Made by a program: the position numbers and the translations under genes. From JACCYI01 sp963828075 (GTDB lineage Bacteria > Actinomycetota > Thermoleophilia > Solirubrobacterales > Solirubrobacteraceae): DNA of 64,000 nt. Within the stretch, counting starts at the first letter, position 1, and every line of letters starts with the position of its first letter. Below, in pieces: positions 31,536 to 38,837 of the stretch. The stretch is from assembly GCA_963828075.1 (NCBI GenBank), contig CAWHDH010000021.1, positions 2,542,001 to 2,606,000 of the forward strand, given 5' to 3'. The notes under the pieces are model-generated. The model was not told the DNA's origin and ran no database searches. It saw only the letters and a program-made list of their open reading frames with translations.

Positions 31536-31564
31536 GGGGTCGCCGCCGCGAGGGCGGCGACCCC
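31536..31564 (-). terminator. Hairpin terminator downstream of the DUF4394 gene
   Basis: GGGGTCGCCGCC (31536-31547) pairs perfectly with GGCGGCGACCCC (31553-31564) around GCGAG. It lies 14 bases beyond the stop of the leftward DUF4394 gene and before the start of the next leftward gene. There is no T-run, as often in high-GC actinobacteria. Confidence 0.65.
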
Positions 31565-31578
31565 GGGGCGAACGCGTA

Positions 31579-32430
31579 CTAGCCCTCGAACATCGCGAGG
31601 CCGTCGTACTGGCCCTGGAGGAAGATCCCCGTGGCCGACGCGCGGCCGCTGTCGAGCCGCACGCGCAGCAGCTTGGAGGCGGTGCGGTCGCGGAACAGCC
31701 CGTAGGCGCGCGGATCGGCCTGGCCGCCCGCGATGTCGAAGCCGACGGCGTCCTCAGTGTTGAAGCGAAGGGATCCGACGGTGTTCAGGACGCCGGCATT
31801 GGGCGGCGACTGGATGGTGAGGATGTCGAGCGCGCTGTCGACATCGAACAGCGTCGTCGCCGCGCCGTTCGGCGGGAACGGCGTGAACGTGTACGCCGCG
31901 CCGACCGCGGTCGGGTTCGCCCCCTCGTTCGGGTCGCCGGGCGCGTAGTTCAGCGGCGTGTCGACGGCGACGACCTCGCCCGTGTCCGGATGCAGCCGGA
32001 GGTTCTGGTCGGTGTCGGAGATCACCCGGATGCGATCGACGGTCGGGTTGAAGTCGACGCCGAAGCTCGACCCGTCGAGGGCGGGCGTGAACTGCGCACC
32101 GACGCGCGTGGCGGTCGCCGACGCCCGGTCGATGATGTACACCTGGCTCGAGCTGCCGATGCCGTAGAGCTGCGTCGGGTTGCGCGGGCGGACGTCGAGC
32201 CCGACGATCCGCTCGTCGGGGCGCAGGCCGGTGATCGGCGTGCGGGTCACGTCTGCGTTGCTGCCGTTGACGACGACCAGCGTCGTCCCGTTCTGGATCG
32301 TGGCGAAGCGCAGGGTGGGCGGTGGCGGCGCTTGGCCCGCCGCGCTCCCGGCGAAGGGCACCGCCGCGGCGGCGAGGAGCACGCCGGCGATGGCCGCCTT
32401 GCCTGTGCGGCGTCGAAGGGTCTGTCTCAT
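31579..32430 (-). CDS. Secreted DUF4394 protein
   Basis: 283 residues from ATG 32430, which has AGGAGG upstream. Signal peptide GKAAIAGVLLAAAAVPFAGSAAG. The mature protein is DUF4394: ITGLRPDERIVGLDVRPRNP, QLYGIGSSSQVYIIDRASATAT, FGVDFNPTVDRIRVISDTDQNLRLHPDTG and the closing GLAMFEG. The fold is beta-propeller-like and extracellular. Function unknown. Confidence 0.88.
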   Translation of the reverse strand: MRQTLRRRTGKAAIAGVLLAAAAVPFAGSAAGQAPPPPTLRFATIQNGTTLVVVNGSNADVTRTPITGLRPDERIVGLDVRPRNPTQLYGIGSSSQVYIIDRASATATRVGAQFTPALDGSSFGVDFNPTVDRIRVISDTDQNLRLHPDTGEVVAVDTPLNYAPGDPNEGANPTAVGAAYTFTPFPPNGAATTLFDVDSALDILTIQSPPNAGVLNTVGSLRFNTEDAVGFDIAGGQADPRAYGLFRDRTASKLLRVRLDSGRASATGIFLQGQYDGLAMFEG

Positions 32431-32532
32431 GAAACAACCTCCTGTGGATGACGAGGGGCGCGCGGGCCCCGGCATCTCTGGTTCGCCGCGGCGTCAGCGC
32501 CGGTTCAGGGGTCGGTCCGATTCCCGGCCGCG

Positions 32533-33447
32533 TCAACGCGCCCGGATGATGCGGCCGGACCTGACGGCTTCGAACGCGCTCCCCGGCACGCGCTTGAGCT
32601 GGTTGAGGTCCTCGTCGTTCCAGCGGCGGTCCGCGGCGCCGGTGATGTACCAGCTCGAGCCGTTGTCGGCCACGATCAGCCCGTAGCGGCGCAGCGCGGA
32701 CAGGATGACCCGCGACTGGCCGCGGAAGCCGCCGATCCGATAGCTCTTCTTCAGGCGCAGCCGCAGGCCCATCGGCGGCAGGTTCGGGTCGCTCGAGCTC
32801 GAGGCGAAGTGGGTGGCGGGATGGATGTAGGCCGCCTGGGAGCGGCTCACCGTCACTCGCAGCGCGTGGCGGATCGAGCCGCGGCGGACCTCGTCGACGC
32901 GGGCCAGGCCCGGCAGGATGGGCAGGCCGGCGGCGTCGGCGGAGGTCCACCCCTCCGGTCGCAGCTTGCCGGTGCGCAGGTTGAAGCGCGCGCCCGACGC
33001 CGCGGACCACCCGTCGCCCGAGCGCTCGGCGCCGAAGAGCTCGTACAGGCGGCAGAGCCCCTGCTGCAGGACGAGGACGTGATGGTCCGAGCCGCCCTCG
33101 ACGGGGGCGTCGAGCGGGAGCGGGTAGGGGCCTGGGTCGGACTCGTCGCCGTAGTCGGTGAAGCGGATGGGGACCAACGGCTGCTCGCGAGGGACGACGG
33201 TGAAGGGGATGCCGTACTCGCCGTCGCCGCCGAAGTCGGCGTGCAGGAACCCCTCGCCGATCGAGCGGATGTACGCGTCAGAGCGCGGGTGGACCGGCGC
33301 GCGCGAGATGTCGCGGTTGAAGCCGTGGCGCTTGGGGAGCACGGGGCAGCCGCCCAGCCGGGGCGGTCCGGCCGCGCCCGCGGTCGTCGCCGGCGCGACG
33401 GCCACGGCCGCGACCAGGACGGCGATCAGGCGCCCGCGAGTGGACAC
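32533..33447 (-). CDS. Secreted protein of unknown function
   Basis: 304 residues from GTG 33447 (GTG 33465 would add six residues with His-rich VHHHGP). Signal peptide STRGRLIAVLVAAVAVAPATTAGAA. The mature part has conserved-looking segments (PVLPKRHGFNRDISRAPVHPRSDAYI, HADFGGDGEYGIPFTVV, HHVLVLQQGLCRLYELFGA, THFASSSSDPNLPPMGLRLRLKKSY, GLIVADNGSSWYITG) and two Cys. I recognise the type from other actinobacterial genomes but cannot name a characterised family. It is probably a folded extracellular domain with His/Asp-rich pockets. Confidence 0.7.
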   Translation of the reverse strand: MSTRGRLIAVLVAAVAVAPATTAGAAGPPRLGGCPVLPKRHGFNRDISRAPVHPRSDAYIRSIGEGFLHADFGGDGEYGIPFTVVPREQPLVPIRFTDYGDESDPGPYPLPLDAPVEGGSDHHVLVLQQGLCRLYELFGAERSGDGWSAASGARFNLRTGKLRPEGWTSADAAGLPILPGLARVDEVRRGSIRHALRVTVSRSQAAYIHPATHFASSSSDPNLPPMGLRLRLKKSYRIGGFRGQSRVILSALRRYGLIVADNGSSWYITGAADRRWNDEDLNQLKRVPGSAFEAVRSGRIIRAR

Positions 33448-33581
33448 CGGACCATGGTGATGCACCGTCCTCGGATTCGCCAACTGTCGACAGCGATGGG
33501 TTCCGGGCGGGCTGGGACAACTGCGCATCGAGGACAGGCACGAAGAGGGGGCGGGGTTCGGCCGCGCTACAACGGCGGGTG

Positions 33582-34064
33582 ATGGAATCGGCGGCACTCA
33601 CCGGGCGGCGGCTGACCGCGTCGCGCGGGCTCGTGGCCGAGCTGCGGCTCGAATGGTTCGAGACGGACTGGACCCACGGCGACGGGGAGTCACGGGGGTA
33701 CCGCGTGGTGGACGGCGCCGGCGCTTGGTGGAGCGACGCGGACCTCGACGAGGTCGGCATCCACGTCCTCCGGGTCGCCGGCGCCTCGCATCGCGTCGAC
33801 GCGCTGCAGGCCGACGGCTTCGAGCCGGGCGAGCCGCTGATCCTGATGCCCGAGCCCGACAACCCGCACGACCGCTTCGCGCTCGCCGTCCTCGACCTGA
33901 GTCTCGCCGCCCAGGCGGGGTACGTCCCGGCGACGCGCTCGCGGGCGCTGGTCGAGGAGATGGTCCACCGCCCGCTGCACGCCCTCTCGCTCACCGAGCA
34001 CCGGGTGGGTGGGCAGCGGGTTGGGCTTCGCGTGGCGGCGAGCTTCGCGCCGCTGCTGGGTTGA
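33582..34064 (+). CDS. HIRAN-domain protein
   Basis: 160 residues. Residues ~60-145 are a HIRAN domain: HVLRVAGASHRVDALQADGF, LMPEPDNPHDRFALAVL and AGYVPATRSRALVEEM. HIRAN domains bind 3' ssDNA ends in HLTF-type repair helicases; bacteria often encode them alone. No helicase is fused. ATG 33582 (GTG 33579 precedes it). Its role in DNA end or fork sensing is inferred from the fold only. Confidence 0.8.
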   Translation: MESAALTGRRLTASRGLVAELRLEWFETDWTHGDGESRGYRVVDGAGAWWSDADLDEVGIHVLRVAGASHRVDALQADGFEPGEPLILMPEPDNPHDRFALAVLDLSLAAQAGYVPATRSRALVEEMVHRPLHALSLTEHRVGGQRVGLRVAASFAPLLG

Positions 34065-34128
34065 ACGGCAACTGCGGTCATTGAGGGCGAGACCGGGTGG
34101 GGGGTGGCGGGACGGCGAGCCAGGACGT

Positions 34129-34232
34129 CAACCACCCCCATGCACACCGGGCGGCCACAAGGGGGTGATTCACCCTCTATTTGGGGGTGAACCACCCCCA
34201 TGCGACGCAGATCAGACGATGGGGGTGGTTGA
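34129..34232. repeat. Cluster of GGGGGTG / CACCCCC inverted repeats
   Basis: The 276-base gap between the HIRAN and next gene holds a small repeat cluster. AACCACCCCCATGC occurs at 34130-34143 and 34190-34203. The inverse ATGGGGGTGGTT lies at 34219-34230. TGGGGGT-GAACC-ACCCCCA (34182-34200) and GGGTGA-T-TCACCC (34163-34175) are palindromes. At least four half-sites thus sit within 105 bases in both orientations. It could be a regulator-binding array, a transcription terminator block or a REP-like element. The rest of the gap contains no feature I can support. Confidence 0.6.
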
Positions 34233-34340
34233 CCGCGTCCACCCCGCCCCCGCCCGCCCGAGTCGCCCCCACGCCCCGGATTTCTCCCTCTCTATGCGCA
34301 GTCTGGCGCAAAGCGACGCTGGTCCTGCGCAGAGACGCGC

Positions 34341-34754
34341 CTAAACAGCCCGCATGCGGTTGTTGCGCGCGTTGTGCTCGAGCTCCGCGCGACCCAGGGC
34401 CTCCATCAGCGGCGGGACGTACATCGCGAAGCGCCCGCGCAGGCCCTTCTTGAGCCCGTACCACCCGCCGACCGGGTTGGACTCCGACCGGGCCCAGGCC
34501 TCCACCGTGCCCTCGGCGGCCGCCTTCTGCTCGTCGGCGGCGCCCAGGAGCATCCAGTCGCCGTGGGAGGTGAGCATCGCGTGGAGGTCGTCGAGCGCGC
34601 GCAGCCGGTAGCTCAAGGTCGTCTTGCCGACCTGGCAGACGAGCGCGGGCGGGTCGAGTGACTCGTCGCGGTACATCGTGTACTCCGACGAGCCCGGGGG
34701 CGTCTTGAGCACCCACGGGTCGTCCTTCGTTCCGGAACCCTGCACGTCGGTCAT
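34341..34754 (-). CDS. Conserved hypothetical protein
   Basis: 137 residues, soluble, no signal. Recognisable segments: GSGTKDDPWVLKTPPGSSEYTMY, TTLSYRLRALDDLHAMLTSHGDWMLLGAADEQK and NPVGGWYGLKKGLRGRFAMYVPPLMEALGRAELEHNARNNRM. I recall similar actinobacterial proteins but no function. A compact alpha-beta domain is likely. It lies 54 bases downstream of sucD on the same strand orientation but is separately started. Confidence 0.65.
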   Translation of the reverse strand: MTDVQGSGTKDDPWVLKTPPGSSEYTMYRDESLDPPALVCQVGKTTLSYRLRALDDLHAMLTSHGDWMLLGAADEQKAAAEGTVEAWARSESNPVGGWYGLKKGLRGRFAMYVPPLMEALGRAELEHNARNNRMRAV

Positions 34755-34808
34755 GCGCGAACCCTAATCGCGGTTACGCACGGCCGTGTGGTACGCCGCG
34801 ATGCCGGA

Positions 34809-35693
34809 CTAGGACGCGAGCGAGCCGGCGATCTCGGCGGCGATCTCCGCCACCTGCGTGGGCGTCCGGCCGACGCGCACGCCCTTGCCTTCGAGTGCCG
34901 CGATCTTCGCGTCGGCGCCGCCGGACGAGCCGGAGACGATCGCGCCGGCGTGGCCCATGGTCTTGCCGGGCGGCGCGGTGACGCCGGCGATGTAGCCGAC
35001 GACCGGCTTGGTCACGTGCTCGGCGATGAACTCCGCGGCCTCCTCCTCGGCCGAGCCGCCGATCTCGCCCGACATGACGATCAGCTCGGTCTCCGGGTCC
35101 TCCTGGAACAGCGCGATGATGTCGATGAACGAGGAGCCGGGGACCGGGTCGCCGCCGATGCCGACGATCGAGGAGTTGCCGAACCCGCGCTGGGCGAGCT
35201 CGTTGCCGATCTGGTAGGTCAGCGTCCCCGAGCGCGAGACGACGCCGACGTTGCCCTCCTTGAAGAACGCGGCCGGGATGATCCCGACGTTGGCCTTGCC
35301 GGGCGACAGGATGCCCGGGCAGTTCGGGCCGACCAGGCGGACGTTCGGGTTGCGCGCGAGGTGGTTGTAGACGCGCAGCTCGTCGTGGGCGGGGATGCCC
35401 TCGGTGATCGCGACGATGAGCGCGATGCCGGCGTCCTCGGCCTCGAGGATCGAGTCGGCGGCGAAGCGCGGCGGGACGAAGATCATGGCCGTGTTCGCGC
35501 CCGTCTCGGCCACGGCGTCGTGGAAGGTGTTGAAGACGGGGATGCCCTCGACGTCCTGGCCGCCCTTGCCGGGCGTGACGCCGGAGACGACGCTGGTGCC
35601 GTAGGTGCGGTTGTTGAGGGTGTGGAAGGTCCCCTCGCGCCCGGTGATGCCCGAGACGCAGAGCTTGGTGTCGCTGTCGACGAGAACGGCCAT
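34809..35693 (-). CDS. sucD: Succinyl-CoA ligase (ADP-forming) alpha subunit
   Basis: 294 residues. CoA-binding Rossmann motif VSGITGREGTFHTL, then VGVVSRSGTLTYQIG, the phospho-histidine region ending in PPGKTMGHAGAIVSGSSG (His of the GHAGA motif is phosphorylated), all typical of SucD. Forms succinyl-CoA ligase with SucC; converts succinyl-CoA to succinate with ATP formation in the TCA cycle, or the reverse. Four bases downstream of sucC. Confidence 0.97.
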   Translation of the reverse strand: MAVLVDSDTKLCVSGITGREGTFHTLNNRTYGTSVVSGVTPGKGGQDVEGIPVFNTFHDAVAETGANTAMIFVPPRFAADSILEAEDAGIALIVAITEGIPAHDELRVYNHLARNPNVRLVGPNCPGILSPGKANVGIIPAAFFKEGNVGVVSRSGTLTYQIGNELAQRGFGNSSIVGIGGDPVPGSSFIDIIALFQEDPETELIVMSGEIGGSAEEEAAEFIAEHVTKPVVGYIAGVTAPPGKTMGHAGAIVSGSSGGADAKIAALEGKGVRVGRTPTQVAEIAAEIAGSLAS

Positions 35694-35697
35694 CGCG

Positions 35698-36843
35698 CTA
35701 AGCCCCCTTCGCCAGCTCGACGACGCGCTTCGCCGCTTCGAGCATGGTCGCCTCCGGGTGGACGTTGGGCAGGTTCGCCTCGGCGAGCAGGGCTCGACCC
35801 TCCTTGTCGTTCGTCCCGTCCAGGCGCACCACGAACGGCACCTTGACGTCGATCTGGCCGAACGCCTCGATCAGCCCGCGCGCGACCTCGTCGCAGCGCG
35901 TGATGCCACCGAAGATGTTGAACAGCACGGCCTTGACGTTCGGGTTGTTGAGGATCACCTCGACCGCGCTGGTGATCGCCTCGGCCTTCGAGCCGCCGCC
36001 GGCGTCGAGGAAGTTGGCCGGGCTGCCGCCCGCCTGGGCGACGACGTCGAGCGTCGACATCACGAGGCCGGCGCCGTTGCCGAGGATGCCGATGTCGCCG
36101 TCGAGCGACACGTAGGTCAGGCCGCGCTCCTTGGCCATGCGCTCCTGGGGATCCTCGCCGCTGACGTTGCGCAGCTCGGCGTTCTGCGGGTGGCGGAAGA
36201 GCGAGTTGTCGTCGAGCGTGACCTTCGCGTCGAGCGCCATCACCTGGCGGTCGCTCGTGACGATCAGCGGGTTGACCTCGACGAGCATCGCTTCCTCGGC
36301 GACGAACGCGTCGTAGAGCCTGGCCAGCAGCGCGCCGACCGGCCGGATGACGTCGGCGGGGATCCCGGCCTCGAACGCGAGGCGGCGGCCGTGGAAGTCC
36401 TGGAAGCCGATCAGCGGATCGACGTGCAGGCGGGCGATCGCCTGCGGGTCGCGCTCGGCGACCTCCTCGATGTCCATCCCGCCCTGGGTCGAGAGCAGGA
36501 TCAGCGGCTTCTTCGCCGACCGGTCGAAGACGATCGACGTGTAGTACTCCTCGGCGATATCCGAGGCCGCCTCGATCCACACCTCGTGGACGGTGAAGCC
36601 GCGGATGTCCATCCCGAGGATGGCCTGGGCGTGCGCCTCGGCCTCCTTGCGGTCCTGGGCGACCTTGATGCCGCCGGCCTTGCCGCGGCCGCCGATCAGC
36701 ACCTGCGCCTTGACGACGCACGGGTAACCGATCTCGTCGGCGGCGGCGACCGCCTGGTCGACGGTGCTCGCGGGGGAGCCACTGGGAACGGGCACGCCGT
36801 GGCGGGCGAACAGCTGCTTGCCCTGATACTCGAGAAGGTCCAT
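35698..36843 (-). CDS. sucC: Succinyl-CoA ligase (ADP-forming) beta subunit
   Basis: 381 residues from ATG 36843 (MDLLEYQGKQLFARHGVP), the usual family start; an upstream ATG at 36855 would add four residues. ATP-grasp domain with KAQVLIGGRGKAGGIKVA and EVNPLIVT, followed by the CoA-ligase flavodoxin-like domain NIFGGITRCDEVARGL. Transcribed first, with sucD following. In this window it also provides the succinate-forming end of the propionyl-CoA route. Confidence 0.97.
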   Translation of the reverse strand: MDLLEYQGKQLFARHGVPVPSGSPASTVDQAVAAADEIGYPCVVKAQVLIGGRGKAGGIKVAQDRKEAEAHAQAILGMDIRGFTVHEVWIEAASDIAEEYYTSIVFDRSAKKPLILLSTQGGMDIEEVAERDPQAIARLHVDPLIGFQDFHGRRLAFEAGIPADVIRPVGALLARLYDAFVAEEAMLVEVNPLIVTSDRQVMALDAKVTLDDNSLFRHPQNAELRNVSGEDPQERMAKERGLTYVSLDGDIGILGNGAGLVMSTLDVVAQAGGSPANFLDAGGGSKAEAITSAVEVILNNPNVKAVLFNIFGGITRCDEVARGLIEAFGQIDVKVPFVVRLDGTNDKEGRALLAEANLPNVHPEATMLEAAKRVVELAKGA

Positions 36844-36890
36844 GCCGCGGGGCATTCAAGCAGGGCAGCGGCTATCGTGCGCGGCCGCTT

Positions 36891-37571
36891 ATGGCACTCC
36901 CCAAGGAAGTCACCTTCGTCTCCTTCGATGTCTACGGAACCCTGATCGACTGGGAGACCGGCGCCTACGACGCCTTCGCCAAAGAGGCCGACCGCGACGG
37001 CTTCACGCTCTCGCGCGACGAGCTGATCCCGCTCTTTCACAAGATCCAGCAGGACATCCAATCCGGCTCCTACGAGCTCTACGCCGAGGTGCTGCGCCGG
37101 ACCGCCGTGCAGATCTCCAAGGAGCTCGGCTGGCCGCTCGAGCCGTCGCGCTCCGGCTTCCTGCCCGACTCGGTCATGCGCTGGAAGCCGTTCAAGGAGA
37201 CCAACACGCAGCTCGCCCGCTTCGCCAAGAAGCAAGAGATCGGCCTGATCTCGAACATCGACGACAAGCTGCTCGGCCAGACGCGCCGCCACTTCAAGTC
37301 CGATTTCGACCTCGTGGTCACCGCCCAGCAGGTCCGCTCCTACAAGCCCGACCCGGCGCACTTCAAGGAGTGCGAGCGTCGCCTGGGCTCCAAGAAGGGG
37401 TGGGTCCACGTGGCGGCGAGCTACTACCACGACGTCGAGCCGTGCATCGCCGCGAAGGTCCCCGTCATCTGGGTCAACCGCAAGAAGGAAGTGCTCGAGC
37501 CGGGCCAGAAGAAGCCGACCGCGGAGGTCAAGACCCTCCTCGAGGCGGCCAAGCTGCTCGGCGCGGCCTAG
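36891..37571 (+). CDS. HAD-superfamily hydrolase, 2-haloacid dehalogenase-like
   Basis: 226 residues. Motif I FDVYGTLIDWETG with nucleophile Asp13, motif II LISNIDD, motif III Lys in SYKPDP and the final VHVAASYYHDVEP segment match HAD type II (haloacid dehalogenase) sequences. Substrate could be a haloacid or a phosphate ester; many members annotated as dehalogenases are phosphatases. It lies 12 bases before the MBL gene and is probably co-transcribed with it. Confidence 0.85.
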   Translation: MALPKEVTFVSFDVYGTLIDWETGAYDAFAKEADRDGFTLSRDELIPLFHKIQQDIQSGSYELYAEVLRRTAVQISKELGWPLEPSRSGFLPDSVMRWKPFKETNTQLARFAKKQEIGLISNIDDKLLGQTRRHFKSDFDLVVTAQQVRSYKPDPAHFKECERRLGSKKGWVHVAASYYHDVEPCIAAKVPVIWVNRKKEVLEPGQKKPTAEVKTLLEAAKLLGAA

Positions 37572-37583
37572 CCGGGCCGCGCC

Positions 37584-38354
37584 ATGCGCGCGGTCGCGAT
37601 CCACGCGGACGTCGTCGTCGTGACGTCGCGGCTGTTCCAGACGACGTGCACGCTCGTGCGCTCCGAGGGCGAGGCGTTCTGCGTCGACTCGCCCGTCCTG
37701 CCCGACGAGCTCGAGATCCTGCCGGCGGTGGCCGAGCAGGCGGGGTTCTCCGTCGTCGGGCTGCTCTGCACGCACGCCGACTGGGACCACGTGCTCGGCT
37801 CCTACGCGTTCGGAGACGCGGCGCTGGGCGTCGCGGAGTCGACGGCGCGGCGCCTGCACGACGAGCCCGGCGCCGCCCAGCGCAAGCTCCGCGCTTTCGA
37901 CGAGCAGTTCTACGTCGAGCGCCCGCGGCCGCTCGGGCTCGGCGAGGTCCAGCCGCTGCCGGTGCCGGGGCGCTGTGGGATCGGCGAGCGCGAGCTCGAG
38001 CTGCACCCGGCCGACGGCCACACCGGCGACGGGATGGCGATCTGGGTCCCGTGGGCGTCGGTGCTGGTGTGCGGCGACTACCTGTCGCCGGTCGAGATCC
38101 CGATGATCTCTCCGGGAGGGTCGGCCGGCGCGTACCTCGCGACGCTCGAGCGCCTCGAGCCGCTGGTCGCGGACGCCGCCGCGGTCGTGCCGGGGCATGG
38201 GGAGCCGCTCGACGGGCCGCGCGCGCTGGCGATCCTGCGCGAGGACCGCGCCTACCTCGAAGCGCTGGCCGAGCGCGGTTCCGAGGCGCCGCTGCCGCTC
38301 GCCCGGCGGTCCGCCGAGCAGCGGCGCATCCACGCGGCCAACGCCGAGCTATAG
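37584..38354 (+). CDS. Metallo-beta-lactamase-fold hydrolase with variant zinc motif
   Basis: 256 residues. The MBL fold core is clear: VDSPVLPDEL, the zinc motif LLCTHADWDHVLG, HPADGHTGDGMAIWV, LVCGDYLS and VVPGHGEP. The usual H-x-H-x-D-H motif reads H-A-D-W-D-H, so the second His is Asp. One metal site may be altered. The Asp, third His and distal His/Asp ligands are kept. Substrate unknown; glyoxalase II-like hydrolysis or lactonase activity is possible. 6-base convergent overlap with the GNAT gene. Confidence 0.8.
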   Translation: MRAVAIHADVVVVTSRLFQTTCTLVRSEGEAFCVDSPVLPDELEILPAVAEQAGFSVVGLLCTHADWDHVLGSYAFGDAALGVAESTARRLHDEPGAAQRKLRAFDEQFYVERPRPLGLGEVQPLPVPGRCGIGERELELHPADGHTGDGMAIWVPWASVLVCGDYLSPVEIPMISPGGSAGAYLATLERLEPLVADAAAVVPGHGEPLDGPRALAILREDRAYLEALAERGSEAPLPLARRSAEQRRIHAANAEL

Positions 38355-38819
38355 GCGGCGGCGCATGAGGAGGCCGCGGCGACCCGGCACCTCGTCGCCG
38401 GACGCGAAGCCGTGCGCGCGGTAGAGCGCCAACCCGGTCGTGTTGTCCTCCATCGCGTCGAGCTGGATGCGGCGGCACCCGCGCTCGGTGGCGCGGTCGA
38501 TCGTCGCCCCCACCAGCGCCTTGCCGAGCCCATGGCCACGTGCGGACTCGGCGACGAACAGGTCCTCGAGCTCGCAGTCCTCGGCCGCCATCCAGACCCC
38601 GAACCGGAAGCGCAGCTGGGCGACGCCCTCGGGCGGCGTCCCGTCGCCGTCGCGCGCGGCGAGCAGGAACTCCGCCTCGTTGCGCTCCATCAGGCGCTCG
38701 ACCGATCCGAGATAGGCGTTGGCCGACGGCCAGTCGATCCCGAGGTGGTCGCGGAAGCCCACGAGCAGCGACGCCACCGCCTCGGCGTCGTCGATCGTCG
38801 CTCGCCAGACCCTCGCCAT
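38349..38819 (-). CDS. GNAT family N-acetyltransferase
   Basis: 156 residues. GNAT core: RATIDDAEAVASLL at the start, CELEDLFVAESARGHGLGKALVGA (acetyl-CoA binding R-G-x-G-x-A) and the C-terminal LDAMEDNTTGLALYRAHGF. Acceptor unknown. ATG 38819. Confidence 0.9.
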   Translation of the reverse strand: MARVWRATIDDAEAVASLLVGFRDHLGIDWPSANAYLGSVERLMERNEAEFLLAARDGDGTPPEGVAQLRFRFGVWMAAEDCELEDLFVAESARGHGLGKALVGATIDRATERGCRRIQLDAMEDNTTGLALYRAHGFASGDEVPGRRGLLMRRRL

Positions 38820-38837
38820 GGCCCGGGAGCCTAGGGA

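Noticed and set aside
34129..34232. CRISPR-like array
   Set aside because: Repeats are short, irregularly spaced and in both orientations, with no uniform spacers and no cas genes in the window.
34755..34808. CACGGCCGTG palindrome upstream of the hypothetical gene as an operator
   Set aside because: A 10-bp GC palindrome is expected by chance at this base composition and has no associated regulator.
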